Shown: one piece after another, positions 25,189 through 34,327 of the stretch
Position numbering within the stretch: position 1 is the stretch's first letter
Layout: each line of letters starts with the position of its first letter
Program-made: the position numbers and the translations under genes
Assembly (NCBI GenBank): GCA_964420605.1
Contig: CAYQUC010000004.1
Coordinates: 1 to 64,000, forward strand
DNA from: CAYQUC01 sp964420605
GTDB lineage: Bacteria > Pseudomonadota > Gammaproteobacteria > UBA6429 > Thiohalophilaceae
DNA: 64,000 nucleotides
Direction of reading: 5' to 3'
Notes under the pieces: generated by a model
What the model saw: the letters and a program-made list of their open reading frames with translations, nothing else
Told to the model about the DNA's origin: nothing
The model's database searches: none

Positions 25189-26130
25189 ATGCGATTTTTA
25201 AAACTATCTGCGATATCAATTGCGATTTTAATTGTTTTTGCAGGCTTGATAGGAATTTTTATCACAAAAGAATATTCTGTGAGTCGTTCTGTGTCAATTA
25301 ATGCTTCAAAGGATGTTATTCACAATTTAGTGGGTGATCTGGATAATTGGGAACAGTGGACTACCTGGAAGCTTGATGATCCTTCTATCGCAATTTTTAA
25401 AGGTTCAAAATCACAAGGAATTGGTGCCAGTCAGTCTTGGAAAGGCGAAAGTGGTGAAGGTAAATTAGAATTTACAAGTTCATCATTAAATAAAGGCATT
25501 GTTTATGACTTGTATTTTGATGGTGGAGATCAAAAGTCGATATCTTCAATGTTATATTCTAAGGATGGTAATAATACAGTCGTTACCTGGAAAATGACGG
25601 GTACCATGGATGTACCAATCGTTGGCGGATACTTTGCTATGATGATTGATGGCATGGTGGGCAAAATGTTTGAACGTGGATTAGTACGATTAAAAGCGGT
25701 ATCTGAAAAAAAAAAGATAGTTAGTCGTTATGATTTATTTTATAGTTTTAAATTTCCTAAAAAAGGTAATAAATTAACATTATCTGAAGTCAGAACGATC
25801 TGTCAGCATTTTAGTTTGGATAATTTGTGGCAAAAAATTAGTAACGATCCACCTAAGAACAGTTTTGTTAGTGATGGTTGTTCGCTATGGATAAATAAGT
25901 GGAAAGGCACTAGCATTTATCCTGCGTGTGTGTTGCATGATATTAAGTATTGGTCTGGCTATCCTAACGAAGATGTTGACAGATTAATTGCCGATGCGGA
26001 ATTATTAATTGATGTAGCGACATTACTAAAATCAACTGGCATGGCTGAAACAATGTACGGTGGAGTTCGATTAGGCGGTAGTGAAGTGTTTAAATCACCA
26101 TTTCGATGGGCTTATGGTCGTGGTGATTAG
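25189..26130 (+). CDS. SRPBCC domain fused to a phospholipase A2-like domain
   Basis: A 313-residue protein in two parts. Residues 1-172 have an N-terminal membrane helix (about 5-26) and an SRPBCC/polyketide-cyclase-like domain (SRSVSINASKDVIHNLVGDL to GLVRLKAVSE). Residues 173-313 hold a Cys/His/Asp-containing domain with SDGCSLWI (about 228-235), ACVLHDIKYWSGYPNEDVDR (C247, H250, D251) and LGGSEVFKSPFRWAYG. The CxxHD motif and following Asp-rich helix resemble prokaryotic phospholipase A2-like proteins. An A10 tract (25706-25715) lies exactly at the junction. The assignment of the second domain is by motif only. Confidence 0.68.
   Translation: MRFLKLSAISIAILIVFAGLIGIFITKEYSVSRSVSINASKDVIHNLVGDLDNWEQWTTWKLDDPSIAIFKGSKSQGIGASQSWKGESGEGKLEFTSSSLNKGIVYDLYFDGGDQKSISSMLYSKDGNNTVVTWKMTGTMDVPIVGGYFAMMIDGMVGKMFERGLVRLKAVSEKKKIVSRYDLFYSFKFPKKGNKLTLSEVRTICQHFSLDNLWQKISNDPPKNSFVSDGCSLWINKWKGTSIYPACVLHDIKYWSGYPNEDVDRLIADAELLIDVATLLKSTGMAETMYGGVRLGGSEVFKSPFRWAYGRGD
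25706..25715 (+). other. A10 homopolymer at the domain junction
   Basis: Ten consecutive A residues encode the end of E173 and the lysines after it. Losing one A gives a stop (TAG) two codons on, and gaining one A gives a stop three codons on. In either case the product would be the SRPBCC domain alone. Transcriptional slippage on such tracts is known in AT-rich bacteria. Here it is an inference. Confidence 0.6.
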
Positions 26131-26150
26131 TTGGAATTTAACAGTGGCTA

Positions 26151-26996
26151 TTATCCACCAAGTGCGATTTTAACTGCATCCATTTTTTCAGCGGCATCTT
26201 CCATATCAACAATATTCATTTCAGGTTCTAGTCCGAGCTTTCCAAATGCTGGGATTTTAGTCCAATCTTCCTTGGTAAGGGGATGATCTGTACCAAAATG
26301 ACTTTGTAAATTAGCGACCATAACAATATCAGTATAATCTGCATCGCCGTCGTGATCGCGACTTAAATGCTCGTGTTCACTGGCAACTAAAATAATTTGC
26401 TCTGAAAAATGCCATTTTTTTAATATTGCGGCACCAATCGTTGTGTGTGCTTTTTGAATAATGGAGTCCAGTTTTTTCTCATCGTCTAATATTTCAGGGA
26501 ATTCTTCAGCACGACTCAAAATTGGAAGTACTCCTATATCGTGAACTAGTCCAGCTAACATAGCCTGATCTGCCGGTAATTTCGTCATTTCAGCACAAAG
26601 TGCATGACTAATTGCAGCAACTTGTGTGCTGTGTTCCCAGGTTGCTCGTAGTCGTGAATCAGTTGTATCGGATGTCGCCTGAAACATTTGTTCCATAACC
26701 ATACTGGTCACAAGATTTTTCACCATGGTGAAACCCATTCTTGATATTGCGCCCAATAAAGTATCGATGGGCTGAGAGGCACGTAATAGAGGACTATTTG
26801 CTACTTGAATTAATCTAGCCGATAGAGCCGCATCCGATGATATGACATCACTGACACTGTTCATGGAAACATCATCATCTTCCAATGTTTCACGGACTTT
26901 TAATGCGACTTCAGGTAAGGTGGGTAATACTAATTTATCATTTTCGAGATCTGTTAATAAGCTATTAAGGAATTCTTGTTCAATTATTTCGCTCAT
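26151..26996 (-). CDS. HDOD-domain signalling protein
   Basis: A 281-residue protein. The HDOD domain runs from about residue 15 (LVLPTLPEVALKVRETLEDD) to about 215, with SDAALSARLIQVANSPLLRA, LLGAISRMGFTMVKNLV and GLVHDIGVLPILSRAEEFPE. HDOD proteins are HD-GYP relatives that usually lack catalysis and act in signalling or stress control. It converges with the fusion gene and has no operon partner. The target is unknown. Confidence 0.93.
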   Translation of the reverse strand: MSEIIEQEFLNSLLTDLENDKLVLPTLPEVALKVRETLEDDDVSMNSVSDVISSDAALSARLIQVANSPLLRASQPIDTLLGAISRMGFTMVKNLVTSMVMEQMFQATSDTTDSRLRATWEHSTQVAAISHALCAEMTKLPADQAMLAGLVHDIGVLPILSRAEEFPEILDDEKKLDSIIQKAHTTIGAAILKKWHFSEQIILVASEHEHLSRDHDGDADYTDIVMVANLQSHFGTDHPLTKEDWTKIPAFGKLGLEPEMNIVDMEDAAEKMDAVKIALGG

Positions 26997-27226
26997 CCCA
27001 ATTGTCCTGTTGTCACGTGTTAAAATATATTGTAGGTAGGTGTTGACAGCTTTATCGGCAATGAATAAGAGAAGTTAAATAAATAGAGATGTTATTTTAT
27101 TATTAATGTAAATACTAATACGGTTAAGTAACCATGTTATTACCGTTAATCTTCTATGGTTATGACATGGATGAAAACAGCTTATAATGAAGCAGAGTTG
27201 GTTATTTGATGTTGTAATTTACTTGT

Positions 27227-28312
27227 TTATTCAGTCGAATTTTTATCTGTTCTTTCAAATGAATAAGGCAATTCTTGAAATGTAAATTTAATATTTTGAT
27301 TTTCTTTAACGACAATAGAACCTTGATCAATGCAGTTAATTTGAAGCACGGCAAGTGCCTCAATACCGCCAGCTGGGCTTGTTTGACAGCTTACTATTTT
27401 TCCTTTGCTTTGTTCATCTTCTGCTTGTTCTGTGTTTAAATCCGTACCGGGTTTTAGTAACTCAGAAGCATCGCTTTTTAGTCGGTACAGTCGTTTTTTT
27501 AATTTTCCTAGATACTGGGTTCGGGCTACAATTTCTTGACCTGGATAACACCCTTTTTTAAAGCTGATTGCATTAATAAGTTGCAGGTTCAGCATTTGAG
27601 GTACAAAGCTGTCAACAGTTTCATTGGAGATAGACGGGATTCCCGATTTAATATCAAGGTATGACCATGACTCAAATGACACGGGTGTTAACTGTTCTTG
27701 ATTTATTTTCCAAAATTTTATTAGTGTTTCAGCGTTTGAGAAAAGTAAAAAACGTGGTTGTGTTTTTGATAGAGTGTCATCATTGAGTTTGATAACAGTA
27801 AGGTCATTTTGAGTAATAGTACTATAAGTAGAGTTTGTAATGTTATTCAATTGGCTGTCTAAAACTGATTTAGCAGCATTGCCCGAAAGACCGATGCACG
27901 GTAATGAATCAGATACATCGAGTAACTCAACATCGGCTCTCATTTTGAACATGGTTAGGCGTTTTAATATTGAATCGAGTAAATTTTTTGGTAATTGCAG
28001 ATAATAATCATCATTAATTTGGAATAAATTAAATAATGCTAATACTCTACCTTTTGGGCTGCAATAACTGTTTAGTTGTGCTTGTGTTTCTGTGACTAAG
28101 TTTACGTCATTACTAAATTGTGACTGTAAAAATGTTTGAGATTCAGTTCCTGATATTTTAATTAAACCGTAATGTGATAGCTCAGTTATGACAGTCTTAT
28201 TATCAGTTGTAACACTGGCTAATTCTTGACGTGGATTACCATAATGGATAACGCTGTTTTGTTCAAAAATTGCACCTAATGACTGCAAATGTTCTTTTAA
28301 GCTTGATTCCAT
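27227..28312 (-). CDS. ygfZ: YgfZ/GcvT-like folate-binding protein
   Basis: A 361-residue tetrahydrofolate-dependent Fe-S cluster repair/assembly factor. The signature KKGCYPGQEIVARTQYLG contains the conserved K-G-C-Y-x-G-Q-E, and the first segment LSHYGLIKISGTESQTFLQS is the GcvT-like start. It is divergent from sdhC. A position next to the succinate dehydrogenase genes makes sense, since SdhB carries three Fe-S clusters. Confidence 0.92.
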   Translation of the reverse strand: MESSLKEHLQSLGAIFEQNSVIHYGNPRQELASVTTDNKTVITELSHYGLIKISGTESQTFLQSQFSNDVNLVTETQAQLNSYCSPKGRVLALFNLFQINDDYYLQLPKNLLDSILKRLTMFKMRADVELLDVSDSLPCIGLSGNAAKSVLDSQLNNITNSTYSTITQNDLTVIKLNDDTLSKTQPRFLLFSNAETLIKFWKINQEQLTPVSFESWSYLDIKSGIPSISNETVDSFVPQMLNLQLINAISFKKGCYPGQEIVARTQYLGKLKKRLYRLKSDASELLKPGTDLNTEQAEDEQSKGKIVSCQTSPAGGIEALAVLQINCIDQGSIVVKENQNIKFTFQELPYSFERTDKNSTE

Positions 28313-28408
28313 TGAATAACCCTTCGTAATTGTTATTAAATTCTTTATTCTTTAATTTGCACATTATATCATTGGAAGAATATCAGATGTGGACTAAACT
28401 AGTTGATA

Positions 28409-28792
28409 ATGTTAGAAAAACAACAAAAACCAAAATTTCTAAATTTATTTCAAATCGCGATGCCGGTGACCGCTATTGTGTCAATTCTACATCGGCTATC
28501 CGGTTTGTTGTTAGTGTTGTTCCTTCCTATCTTAATTTATGGTTTTTATATATCCACACAGAGCAAAGCAGAATTTACAGCTTTACTCAATAATTTTGAC
28601 TCTGTTGTCTGGCGTGTCGTGTTAATTATACTAACTTGGATAACTGCTCATCATATCATTGCAGGGATTCGTTATTTACTTATTGATATTGATTTGGGCT
28701 TGTCATTACCTGTGGCCAAAATGACCGCGTGGATTGCGAATATTGCGGCTGTAGTTGTCATGTTGGTTTTGGCAAAGGGGTTACTGCTATGA
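28409..28792 (+). CDS. sdhC: Succinate dehydrogenase cytochrome b556 subunit
   Basis: About 127 residues with three membrane helices. The conserved SILHRLSG (quinone site region) and the haem ligand His in ITAHHIIAGIRYLLID are present. The start is uncertain: an ATG at 28409 or TTG at 28403, neither with a good Shine-Dalgarno. It overlaps sdhD (ATGA). It anchors SdhAB to the inner membrane. Confidence 0.93.
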   Translation: MLEKQQKPKFLNLFQIAMPVTAIVSILHRLSGLLLVLFLPILIYGFYISTQSKAEFTALLNNFDSVVWRVVLIILTWITAHHIIAGIRYLLIDIDLGLSLPVAKMTAWIANIAAVVVMLVLAKGLLL

Positions 28793-29130
28793 GTCAACAT
28801 GCTCATGGATTTCGTGCCTGGATTGTACAACGACTTTCAGCCGTTTATTTATTATTTTTTTCTATTGTTAGTTTAGTTTGGTATATAAACTCGCCAGTTA
28901 TTACCTATGAACTATGGCTTAGTACTTTTAAATCGCCATTTACTATTGTACTAGTTGCGTTATTTTTTATTGCTGTTTTTGTTCATGCATGGATTGGAAT
29001 ACGGGATATTGTGATTGATTACGTGCATCCATTTGTACTGCGTCTTACATTGCTGTCATTTATTTTATTATTTTTGTTTGGCTTGGGGGTTTGGGTAGTG
29101 GTTATTTTAGCATCGGTTTTTGTTCGATGA
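28789..29130 (+). CDS. sdhD: Succinate dehydrogenase membrane anchor subunit
   Basis: A 113-residue membrane protein from the ATG at 28789, overlapping sdhC by four bases. Three hydrophobic helices are seen. GFRAWIVQRLSAVYLLFFS and FVHAWIGIRDIVIDYV match SdhD, the latter holding residues of the haem/quinone site. Its stop overlaps the sdhA ATG. Confidence 0.93.
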   Translation: MSQHAHGFRAWIVQRLSAVYLLFFSIVSLVWYINSPVITYELWLSTFKSPFTIVLVALFFIAVFVHAWIGIRDIVIDYVHPFVLRLTLLSFILLFLFGLGVWVVVILASVFVR

Positions 29131-30887
29131 CAATAAAGAAAAGGTCATTTGATTCTTTGGTAATTGGTGCCGGCGGTGGTGGCCTAAGATCGGCGTTACA
29201 ACTTGCACAGGCTGATGCCAATGTTGCCGTGGTTTCCAAGGTATTTCCTACACGGTCTCATACTGTTGCCGCTCAAGGTGGAATGAATGCCGCATTGGCT
29301 AATGTGTTACCCGATAACTGGCATTGGCATATGTATGATACTGTTAAAGGCAGTGATTATTTAGGTGATCAAGATGCTATTGAGTATATGTGTCGTTCGG
29401 CTTCAAAATTGGTTATTGAACTAGAACATTCGGGTGTGCCTTTTACTCGATTAGACAATGGTAAAATTTACCAACGACCCTTTGGTGGCCAAAGTCAAAA
29501 TTTTGGTGGTGATCAAGCCGCGCGAACTTGTGCAGCGGCGGATAGAACGGGTCATGCTATTTTGCATACCTTATATCAACAAAATATCCGTGCTAAAACT
29601 CATTTCTTTGATGAGTTTTTTGCCATCGATTTAATTAAAAATACTGAAGGCGATATTGTTGGAGCGCTGGTGTTAGAAATTGAAACCGGTGAACCACTGA
29701 TTATTGAAGCTAAAAGTATTCTCATTGCAACCGGTGGCGTAGGACAGTTATTTAGAACTAATACCAATGCACACATTAATACTGGTGATGGTATGGGTAT
29801 GACATTACGAGCCGGTATTCCATTGCAAGACATGGAGTTTTTTCAATTTCATCCTACTGGAATTGCGGGTAAAGGCATGTTAATCACGGAAGGTGTTCGT
29901 GGTGAAGGTGGTTATTTGGTTAATAAACACAATGAACGGTTTATGGAACGCTATGCGCCACATGCGAAAGATTTAGCGAGCCGAGATGTTGTGAGTCGTG
30001 CGATTGCCACTGAAGTTCGAGAAGGACGTGGCTGTGGCCCTAATGGTGATCATGTGATGTTGAAAGTTGATCATTTAGGTGAAGATGTTATCGCTAAAAG
30101 ACTTCCTGGAATTCGCGATATGGTTCAAACTTTTTTACGCTTTGATCCTGTTGAGTCAGCCATACCCGTTTTCCCAACGGCACATTATACCATGGGCGGA
30201 ATCCCAACCAATCGACATGGACAAGTTGTTGCACCGGTTGCGACAGGTGAAGATGTAATACCTGGTTTATATGCTGTTGGTGAATGTGCTTGTGTTTCTG
30301 TTCATGGCGCTAATCGTTTGGGTGGTAACTCTTTGTTGGATATTGTGGTATTTGGTCGCGCGGCAGGTAAGCATGTTATAAAGTATTTAAAAGAAAATAG
30401 ATTTCATAGTCCCATCGATGAAGACAGTGTTGCAAGTGCTATGGCACATTTATCGCGCTGGGATAAAAAAGGCGAAAGTGAATCTGTGCCGACATTACGT
30501 CATGAGCTACAAGCTATAATGGAAAATAATTGCAGTGTATTTAGAACGGATGAAGTATTAAAAGAAGGATTACAGAAAGTACTTGATATTGAAAAGCGCT
30601 TGATTGATGTTCGTTTACAAGATCATAGTAAAGTTTTTAATACTGCTAGAATTGAGGCTTTGGAATTAGAAAACTTGGTGGATCTTGCCATTGCAACAGT
30701 TACGGGTGCATTAGCTAGAACTGAAAGTAGAGGTGCACATTCAAGAATAGATTATCCAGATCGTGATGATAAGAACTGGATGCGTCATACTTTATATTAT
30801 AAAAAGGATTATCGACTTGAATACAAGCCGGTTAGAATGAAGCCGATGACAGTCGAGTCTTTTCCACCAAAAAAGCGGGTTTACTAG
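29127..30887 (+). CDS. sdhA: Succinate dehydrogenase flavoprotein subunit
   Basis: A 586-residue FAD subunit that oxidises succinate to fumarate in the TCA cycle and respiratory complex II. The start at 29127 overlaps the sdhD stop. The FAD motif LVIGAGGGGLRSAL, the covalent-flavin His (H45 in RSHTVAAQGGMN) and the catalytic-site segments GTGRTGHAI-like AADRTGHAILHTLY, HPTGIAGKGMLITEG and ANRLGGNSLLDIVVFG are present. Confidence 0.98.
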   Translation: MTIKKRSFDSLVIGAGGGGLRSALQLAQADANVAVVSKVFPTRSHTVAAQGGMNAALANVLPDNWHWHMYDTVKGSDYLGDQDAIEYMCRSASKLVIELEHSGVPFTRLDNGKIYQRPFGGQSQNFGGDQAARTCAAADRTGHAILHTLYQQNIRAKTHFFDEFFAIDLIKNTEGDIVGALVLEIETGEPLIIEAKSILIATGGVGQLFRTNTNAHINTGDGMGMTLRAGIPLQDMEFFQFHPTGIAGKGMLITEGVRGEGGYLVNKHNERFMERYAPHAKDLASRDVVSRAIATEVREGRGCGPNGDHVMLKVDHLGEDVIAKRLPGIRDMVQTFLRFDPVESAIPVFPTAHYTMGGIPTNRHGQVVAPVATGEDVIPGLYAVGECACVSVHGANRLGGNSLLDIVVFGRAAGKHVIKYLKENRFHSPIDEDSVASAMAHLSRWDKKGESESVPTLRHELQAIMENNCSVFRTDEVLKEGLQKVLDIEKRLIDVRLQDHSKVFNTARIEALELENLVDLAIATVTGALARTESRGAHSRIDYPDRDDKNWMRHTLYYKKDYRLEYKPVRMKPMTVESFPPKKRVY

Positions 30888-30988
30888 CGGCAAAGTGTTA
30901 TTCAGTAATAACCTAAAGTTTCGTATCAAATGTACGAATTAATATATGAACATTTGTTTAATTATTTTTTACTGTTGAGAGCATACTG

Positions 30989-31684
30989 ATGCGATTCTCT
31001 ATATACCGATATAATCCTGAAACTGATAAAAAACCGTCAATGCAAGATTTTGTGTTGGATGATATTGATACTAGCTTAATGTTACGTGATGCCTTGTTAT
31101 TGATAAAAGAACAAGACGCGAGTTTGAGTTTTAGGCATTCCTGTGGCGAAGGGGTTTGTGGTTCTGATGCTATTAATATTAATGGTAAAAATGGCCTAGC
31201 CTGTATTACACCACTTAATGAATTAAAACAGCCAGTAGTGGTCCGTCCAGTTCCGGGTATGCCGGTAATTCGAGATCTCGTTGTAGACATGAGTCAATTT
31301 TTTCATCATTACCGAGCAGTTAAACCCTATCTAATAGTGCATGATCCTGAACCAGAAATTGAATATCATCAAACCCCCGAGCAACGCGATAAACTCGATG
31401 GTTTGTATGAATGTATTTTGTGTGGTTGTTGTACCACGGCATGTCCATCGTTTTGGTGGAATCCTGATAAATTTCGTGGACCTGCGGCATTGTTACAATC
31501 CTATCGGTTTTTAGCTGATAGTCGGGATCAAGCAACCGATGAACGTATCTCTGATCTGCAAGGGCCTTATCGTTTGTTTCGTTGTCATACTATTATGAAT
31601 TGCGTGAATGTTTGTCCTAAAGGATTAAATCCAACGGCTGCGATAAATAATATTAAAAAAATGATGTTAAAGGATTTAATTTAA
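30989..31684 (+). CDS. sdhB: Succinate dehydrogenase iron-sulfur subunit
   Basis: A 231-residue electron-transfer subunit with three clusters: [2Fe-2S] in SCGEGVCGSDAININGKNGL followed by AC, [4Fe-4S] in CILCGCCTTACPS, and [3Fe-4S] in CHTIMNCVNVCPKGLNP. A gap of about 100 bases separates it from sdhA, longer than the other gaps of this operon. Confidence 0.98.
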   Translation: MRFSIYRYNPETDKKPSMQDFVLDDIDTSLMLRDALLLIKEQDASLSFRHSCGEGVCGSDAININGKNGLACITPLNELKQPVVVRPVPGMPVIRDLVVDMSQFFHHYRAVKPYLIVHDPEPEIEYHQTPEQRDKLDGLYECILCGCCTTACPSFWWNPDKFRGPAALLQSYRFLADSRDQATDERISDLQGPYRLFRCHTIMNCVNVCPKGLNPTAAINNIKKMMLKDLI

Positions 31685-31687
31685 TCC

Positions 31688-31942
31688 ATGACTTATACAC
31701 TCTCTTCAAAATCACGGTTGTACTGGCAATGCCGACGCGGTATGTTAGAGTTGGATACTTTATTAATTGGATTTTTGGATAGAAAGTATAACGACTTGGA
31801 TAATCATTCTAAAAAAACATTTGAAGATTTTTTAGATAACCCCGATCCATTATTGCTGGATTATTTAATGGGAAATACCATTGCGGTAGACAAGGATGTT
31901 GCCTATGTTATCACACAAATACAAGATGCCGTTGAAGCTTGA
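31688..31942 (+). CDS. sdhE: SdhA flavinylation factor SdhE
   Basis: An 84-residue protein with the family motif RRGMLELD, which binds SdhA and promotes covalent FAD attachment. It starts three bases after sdhB. Direct linkage to sdhCDAB supports the role. It overlaps the following gene by 17 bases. Confidence 0.94.
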   Translation: MTYTLSSKSRLYWQCRRGMLELDTLLIGFLDRKYNDLDNHSKKTFEDFLDNPDPLLLDYLMGNTIAVDKDVAYVITQIQDAVEA

Positions 31943-32375
31943 TTTAACACCGTCTATTTTTCTTTTGTATTTTATTGTAGTTATTCATCTATTAGCACTA
32001 AGTGTACTTACACTAAAGCTTAATATTCACAGTGGCTTATTATTTCTTATTGCTATAGTTATATTCATCAGTTTATATCGCAGTTTGAAACAATGCCGTT
32101 CGGTAAAATTTAACCAGTATATTAAAAATGTTGAGTTTAACGATGCTCTGCAGTGCAACTTGATTCATTCGAATAATCACTTGTCAGTTGTCGAGCTGCA
32201 AAAAAATTGGTATAAACTTTCTTGGTTATTGATTTTATATTTTAAATTAAACGACAGGGATGAAAAAAATATTACTCTCATTATATTACCTGATATGCTG
32301 CAGATAGAACAATCACGACAACTTAAACTGTATTTAATTCAAGTTAGTCTTTCAAAGAAAAAGTCAACATTTTAA
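31926..32375 (+). CDS. YgfX-like small membrane protein
   Basis: About 149 residues from the ATG at 31926, inside the end of sdhE. Two hydrophobic helices (about residues 10-50) are followed by a soluble part with VVELQKNWYKLSWLLILYFKL and LIILPDMLQIEQSRQLKLYL. This layout and the position after sdhE match YgfX/CptA, a partner of SdhE (YgfY/CptB). The proposed toxin role of CptA is disputed. Sequence similarity is weak, so the call rests partly on context. Confidence 0.65.
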   Translation: MPLKLDLTPSIFLLYFIVVIHLLALSVLTLKLNIHSGLLFLIAIVIFISLYRSLKQCRSVKFNQYIKNVEFNDALQCNLIHSNNHLSVVELQKNWYKLSWLLILYFKLNDRDEKNITLIILPDMLQIEQSRQLKLYLIQVSLSKKKSTF

Positions 32376-32390
32376 AAAAAATTGAATTAA

Positions 32391-34040
32391 TTAAGTTATT
32401 TTATGAATGTTGGTATAATTATTCTCGACAAGATTAAACTCAGCATTAGGAACAATTATTGTATTTTTAATATTAAATTCATCATTTTTTTCTGGAAAGT
32501 CCAATATAAAGTGCAGGCCACGGCTTTCTTTTCTTTCTAAAGCACTTCGAATGATTAAGTCGGCAACAACGGCTAGATTCCGAAGTTCGAGTAAATCATT
32601 AGTAATACGAAAATTGCCATAGTAGTCATCAATTTCACTTAGTAATAATTGAATACGACTGGCTGCACGTTGTAAACGTTTAGTGGTTCTAACAATACCA
32701 ACATAATCCCACATAAAACGGCGTAATTCATCCCAGTTGTGAGTCACAACAACTTCTTCATCCGAGTTGGTTACACGGCTTTCATCCCAATCGGAGATTT
32801 TTAGATTACTAATATCTTGCTGGGAATTTGCTAAAATGTGTTGACTGGCAGATTGTGCAAATACTAAACATTCTAGTAGTGAGTTGCTCGCCATTCTATT
32901 TGCACCGTGTAAACCAGTAAACGCAACTTCACCTATTGCATATAATCCGGGGATATCGGTTTGTCCATTAATGTTGGCCATAACACCACCACAGGTATAG
33001 TGCGCTGCAGGCACTACAGGAATTGGATCGGTTGTAATATCGATACCGTAACTTTTGCACCGTTTGTAGATTGTAGGGAAATGTTGTTTAACAAATTCTG
33101 CAGGTTTGTGGGATATATCAAGATAAACACAGTCGATCCCTTGACGTTTCATTTCATTATCAATTGCACGCGCGACAATATCGCGAGGCGCTAACTCGGC
33201 AGCTTGGTGATAGTGTTTCATGAATGTTTTGCCATTAGGCAAGCGTAATATTCCACCTTCGCCTCGGACGGCTTCTGTTACTAAAAATGATTTGGCATCA
33301 GGGTGGTATAAGCAAGTAGGGTGGAATTGATTAAATTCCATATTTGCAACACGACAACCCGCACGCCAGGCGAGAGCAATACCATCTCCTGAGGCGGTAT
33401 CCGGGTTACTGGTGTAAAGGTAGACCTTACTGACACCGCCAGTGGCTAGAATGATGCTAGGTGCAATGAATACTTCAACCTGTTCGGTTTTGCGGTTTAA
33501 AATATAAGCACCGACACAGCTGTGATTATTGTCACCTTCTTTTTTTGTGGTAATTAAATCCACGACATTGTGATGTTCGTAGACAGTTATATTGGGATGC
33601 GCTAATACCCTTTCTAATAAGGCTGTTTGCATTGCATGACCGGTTTTATCCGCAGCATGTATTACACGACGATGGCTATGACCACCTTCTTTAGTTAGGT
33701 GGTATGGGTAATTCTGCTGTTCTGAATCATTTGGGGTGAAATTGACACCTTGATCTATCAACCATTGAATATTTTCTTTGCTCTTTTGAACGACAAATTC
33801 CACAATTTTCTCATCGCATAATCCCGCACCGGCATTTATTGTGTCATTTTGATGGGATTCTTGACTATCATTTTCGTCTAATACCGCAGCAATACCACCC
33901 TGTGCATAAAGTGTGTTGCTTTCAAGCAAATTTACCTTAGATATCAAGAAGATATGTTTTTTTTCAGCTAACCTGAGAGCTACCGATAGTCCTGCTGCGC
34001 CAGTACCTATAATTAGAACGTCACTTTTTAATGTTGTCAT
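32391..34040 (-). CDS. nadB: L-aspartate oxidase
   Basis: A 549-residue flavoenzyme making iminoaspartate, the first step of NAD synthesis. The FAD motif VLIIGTGAAGLSVALRLAEK, the segment LYAQGGIAAVL, then HRRVIHAADKTGHAMQTALL and HPTCLYHPDAKSFLVTEAVR are characteristic. It is divergent from rpoE, the conserved position in pseudomonads. It converges with the YgfX-like gene. Confidence 0.96.
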   Translation of the reverse strand: MTTLKSDVLIIGTGAAGLSVALRLAEKKHIFLISKVNLLESNTLYAQGGIAAVLDENDSQESHQNDTINAGAGLCDEKIVEFVVQKSKENIQWLIDQGVNFTPNDSEQQNYPYHLTKEGGHSHRRVIHAADKTGHAMQTALLERVLAHPNITVYEHHNVVDLITTKKEGDNNHSCVGAYILNRKTEQVEVFIAPSIILATGGVSKVYLYTSNPDTASGDGIALAWRAGCRVANMEFNQFHPTCLYHPDAKSFLVTEAVRGEGGILRLPNGKTFMKHYHQAAELAPRDIVARAIDNEMKRQGIDCVYLDISHKPAEFVKQHFPTIYKRCKSYGIDITTDPIPVVPAAHYTCGGVMANINGQTDIPGLYAIGEVAFTGLHGANRMASNSLLECLVFAQSASQHILANSQQDISNLKISDWDESRVTNSDEEVVVTHNWDELRRFMWDYVGIVRTTKRLQRAASRIQLLLSEIDDYYGNFRITNDLLELRNLAVVADLIIRSALERKESRGLHFILDFPEKNDEFNIKNTIIVPNAEFNLVENNYTNIHKIT

Positions 34041-34222
34041 TGTTGTTATTCAACTTAAATTATTCATTTTTACGTTTGTTTTTACTGACTAATGAAGTTT
34101 ATTAGCAGTTTTTTACATCGTACCATTGTGTAACATTCCCTGTAGTAAGATAATATCATATTAATATATGCTATTAATTTATACGATAGTCTGACTATAA
34201 ACAAATTAATTATATGATAGGC

Positions 34223-34249
34223 GAACTACAACGCAGAACGATTGTCGTA
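34223..34249 (+). promoter_or_regulatory. Candidate sigma-E-type promoter of rpoE
   Basis: GAACTA (34223-34228), a 16-base spacer and TCGTA (34245-34249) fit the AlgU/RpoE consensus (GAACTT, 16-17 bases, TCNNA). It lies about 80 bases before rpoE. Autoregulation is known for the family. One mismatch in the -35 box and no experimental support keep confidence moderate. Confidence 0.5.
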
Positions 34250-34327
34250 CTTATATAACATCCGGCATCGTATGTATTAATTAACATTGAAGTTAGATTG
34301 AAATTAGATTGAAATAGGGCGGTTCGG

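Noticed and set aside
28330..28593. An open frame with a plausible ribosome binding site (ATG 28387) overlapping sdhC
   Set aside because: Its product matches nothing, while the other frame encodes clear SdhC motifs. GGAAG upstream may be chance.
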